DNA from: CAZILN01 sp964540005
GTDB taxonomy: Bacteria > Bacteroidota > Bacteroidia > Bacteroidales > SM23-62
Direction: 5' to 3'
DNA: 9,830 nt
Assembly (NCBI GenBank): GCA_964540005.1
Contig: CAZILN010000143.1
Location: forward strand, 1 to 9,830
Positions 7,691 to 9,830 of this stretch are shown here, piece by piece. Positions within the stretch are counted from its first letter, which is position 1. Each line of letters starts with the position of its first letter. A program made the translations under genes and the position numbers. The notes under the pieces are model-generated. The model was given only the letters and a program-made list of their open reading frames with translations, did no database searches and had not been told where the DNA came from.

Positions 7691-8398
7691 TCAGTTTCTC
7701 TTTTTAAAGACCATTATAAAGGGCTGCTCGTATCCCTCATAATTCCTGGATATTCGAATGAGTTCAAAACCACAATCGATTATATCTGAGATCTCTTTTT
7801 CCAGGGGTGATGCGTTCCATCCGTATTTTTGCCTGATTGAATCCAGATATTCATAATCATCCGGCTGAGGATTAATAACATAAAACAATCCATCATCTTT
7901 CAGGTTTTCATGTACATCCATAATGAACTTCCGGGGTTCCTTCAGATATGAATATGTCCGCACCATCAGAATTTTATCAAATATACTATCAGGCAAATTA
8001 GTTTTCGTGTCAGTACCATTGATGACAATGAATTTATTTGTAAATGGTCTGCCGTTGACTTCCTGATAGAAATCTACCACTGTATCGATACTTTGTTGAT
8101 TACAAACTGAAGTATCAATATCCTGAATATAAAAGGTTAAGCTGTCGTTAAAAATTGACAACATAGCTTCTATGTATCCGTTACCAGCACCAATATCTGC
8201 AATTATTTCACCTTTATTGAATTTTATAGATCCAACACATCTGTCATCAAGTGTCTTTTTTATTTCTTCCTTACTATATAAAAACGGATAGCCATCGTAT
8301 GGCTGCATCGAACCGGAATCAACAGGAGTTTTGCAGGCATACAAATTAAGAAACGAAAGAATAATCAGCATTATACTTTTAGTTTGTTTTAAATCCAT
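7691..8398 (-). CDS. Class I SAM-dependent methyltransferase with a lipoprotein signal
   Basis: This is a 235-residue protein with a Rossmann-type methyltransferase domain. Motif I is IADIGAGNGYI (residues 66-76), an acidic residue follows the next strand (YIQDID, near residue 93), and later strands are ILMV (about 143-146) and LFYVI (171-175). The oddity is the N-terminus: MDLKQTK, a hydrophobic run, then LYAC with Cys22, a good lipobox. Export would separate the enzyme from cytosolic SAM. Alternatives are translation from Met31 (ATG at 8308), which would give a 205-residue cytosolic form that keeps all motifs, or a non-catalytic exported role. The substrate is unknown. It sits 78 bp from the GH43 gene and 78 bp from the LCM-type methyltransferase, on the same strand as both. 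The spacing does not argue strongly for one operon. Confidence 0.8.
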   Translation of the reverse strand: MDLKQTKSIMLIILSFLNLYACKTPVDSGSMQPYDGYPFLYSKEEIKKTLDDRCVGSIKFNKGEIIADIGAGNGYIEAMLSIFNDSLTFYIQDIDTSVCNQQSIDTVVDFYQEVNGRPFTNKFIVINGTDTKTNLPDSIFDKILMVRTYSYLKEPRKFIMDVHENLKDDGLFYVINPQPDDYEYLDSIRQKYGWNASPLEKEISDIIDCGFELIRISRNYEGYEQPFIMVFKKRN

Positions 8399-8420
8399 GG
8401 CTTATTATTATCTGGTTTTT

Positions 8421-8467
8421 ACTAAAACTGTTCAGCCCTGCCGGATCCTGTGCATGCGTAGTTTGGT
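8421..8467. other. Imperfect inverted repeat between the two methyltransferase genes
   Basis: The arms ACTAAAACT (8421-8429) and AGTTTGGT (8460-8467) can pair with one bulged A and one G-T pair, enclosing a GC-richer 30-base centre that contains the palindromes GGATCC and GCATGC. It lies just past the stop of the LCM-type gene. There is no T-run after the stem in the direction of transcription, so a classic intrinsic terminator is not supported. Confidence 0.3.
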
Positions 8468-8476
8468 GTTGATACC

Positions 8477-9367
8477 TTATTTGCCATTTCTTTCAGCTAA
8501 TACTATACAATGTGTTCCATTTACCTTTGTAATTATTTTGCCTGATTCATTTTTAAAGTATTTATTCTCAAGCGTATTTGCATCAAGATGCTCAAGAAGA
8601 TGTAAGTGAAAGAAATTAAGAAAACTTTCTATTTCACCTTCTTCAATTCCAAAAGTCCATTTTTCATTATCCTTTTTTACTCTATTATAGATTGCACTTT
8701 CTCCGTAATATTTGTGCTCCTGTCTCAGAACAGAAGCATGGATATAATCAAAAACTATTAAACTGCCAGGTGCGGAATAATCATAGAAAAGTTTAAATAT
8801 TTCATCGACAGTATTATGGGATAAATACATAGTGAGTCCTTCAAGTATAAATAAGGTCTTTATATTTTTATTGAATTTAATGTCATCTAATCTTGTATTT
8901 ATATCTTCTTTATCAAAGTCAATTGATATATATATATTATTCTCGGGGTTTTTTATCTTTCGTTTTTTCAGTTGTTTTTCCTTTGCATTTTGAGTATAGT
9001 ATATATCTATTTCATATACGTTACTATTTCCAGTTGAATTTCGAAATCTGATAGCTCTCGAATCAAATCCTGCACCCATAATCAATACCTGCTTGAATCC
9101 GTTTTTTATCGCATATTCAAAAACACTGTCAAAATATTTTGTTCTTGCTATTACATAAGGGTATATGCCTTTTGGAGATATTCTGCCTTTTAAATTGAGA
9201 ATCTTAAGTTTTAACAGCAGTTTTATAAATCGTGGCAATAGCTGAACAGCAATATAATCATCATATTTATAATATGAGTTTTTCTCTAAATAAGATGCTG
9301 CTCTACATAGACATGTATAGGCCGCTGTCCTTGAGCTTCTGATCTGTACTGCTCGTTTATTCTTCAT
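8477..9367 (-). CDS. LCM-family (TIGR00027-like) SAM-dependent methyltransferase
   Basis: This is a 296-residue cytosolic protein with no signal peptide. The N-terminus has the R-S-S-R-T-A motif typical of the leucine carboxyl methyltransferase superfamily and its bacterial TIGR00027 branch. The SAM-binding motif is MGAGFDSRAIRF (about residues 97-108), followed by VYEID with acidic Glu119 and Asp121, then FILEGLTMYL (about 173-182), the family's post-motif. Bacterial members O-methylate carboxyl groups of small metabolites or unknown acceptors; the substrate here cannot be assigned. The ATG at 9367 is preceded by AAGGA three bases upstream, too close for an ideal Shine-Dalgarno. The coding sequence is strongly AT-rich (one 60-base line near 8881 has 11 G/C), unlike the flanking DUF4256 gene, which may reflect horizontal transfer. 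It begins 68 bp after the DUF4256 stop. Confidence 0.88.
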   Translation of the reverse strand: MKNKRAVQIRSSRTAAYTCLCRAASYLEKNSYYKYDDYIAVQLLPRFIKLLLKLKILNLKGRISPKGIYPYVIARTKYFDSVFEYAIKNGFKQVLIMGAGFDSRAIRFRNSTGNSNVYEIDIYYTQNAKEKQLKKRKIKNPENNIYISIDFDKEDINTRLDDIKFNKNIKTLFILEGLTMYLSHNTVDEIFKLFYDYSAPGSLIVFDYIHASVLRQEHKYYGESAIYNRVKKDNEKWTFGIEEGEIESFLNFFHLHLLEHLDANTLENKYFKNESGKIITKVNGTHCIVLAERNGK

Positions 9368-9435
9368 TTATCCTTAAGGCATTTTACATATCGGTTCTTT
9401 ACATTCGCAGTTGGTGCGGGTGCTTTTTTATCGAT

Positions 9436-9830
<395 letters not shown>

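Overview
The window looks like a chromosomal piece of a Bacteroidota genome, probably in or near Bacteroidales/Marinilabiliales. The grounds are numerous predicted lipoproteins with short lipoboxes, acidic residues right after the lipidated Cys, a glycan-active GH43-discoidin-FN3 lipoprotein, a TAnnTTTG-type -7 element, and weak Shine-Dalgarno sequences. No rRNA, tRNA, CRISPR array, transposase or phage gene is visible. The genus cannot be fixed from sequence alone.

Region 1 (1-3696, + strand): three tandem serpin genes, the first cut by the window edge one codon after its predicted lipidated Cys. They are close paralogues (genes 1 and 2 are roughly 84% identical at protein level by eye count) and keep the inhibitory hinge unchanged. 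Their reactive centre loops differ sharply, giving predicted P1 residues Leu, Phe and Gly (or Lys). This reads as a surface-anchored, miropin-like protease-inhibitor array diversified at its bait loop, and it is the most interesting system here.

Region 2 (3729-4742, - strand): a sugar phosphate isomerase/epimerase (xylose isomerase-like TIM barrel) lipoprotein gene. It is intact except for one in-frame TAA at codon 51, where relatives appear to carry Gln. It converges on the serpin operon with a 32 bp gap.

Region 3 (4857-9367, - strand): four genes, noticeably more AT-rich than the flanks. They encode a secreted TolB-like beta-propeller protein, the GH43-discoidin-FN3 lipoprotein, a class I methyltransferase that carries a lipoprotein signal, and an LCM-family (TIGR00027-like) methyltransferase. 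They share a strand but are separated by about 80-150 bp and show no obvious common pathway.

Region 4 (9436-9830, - strand): a DUF4256 gene that enters from the right edge and appears to lack the family's C-terminal tail. A related 25-27 bp motif sits just past the stop codons of both the DUF4256 and LCM-methyltransferase genes. Together with the low GC and the unrelated single genes, this hints at an acquired or cassette-like segment, but the evidence is thin.

No stretch longer than 300 bases lacks a gene; the largest gap is about 146 bp (5739-5884).
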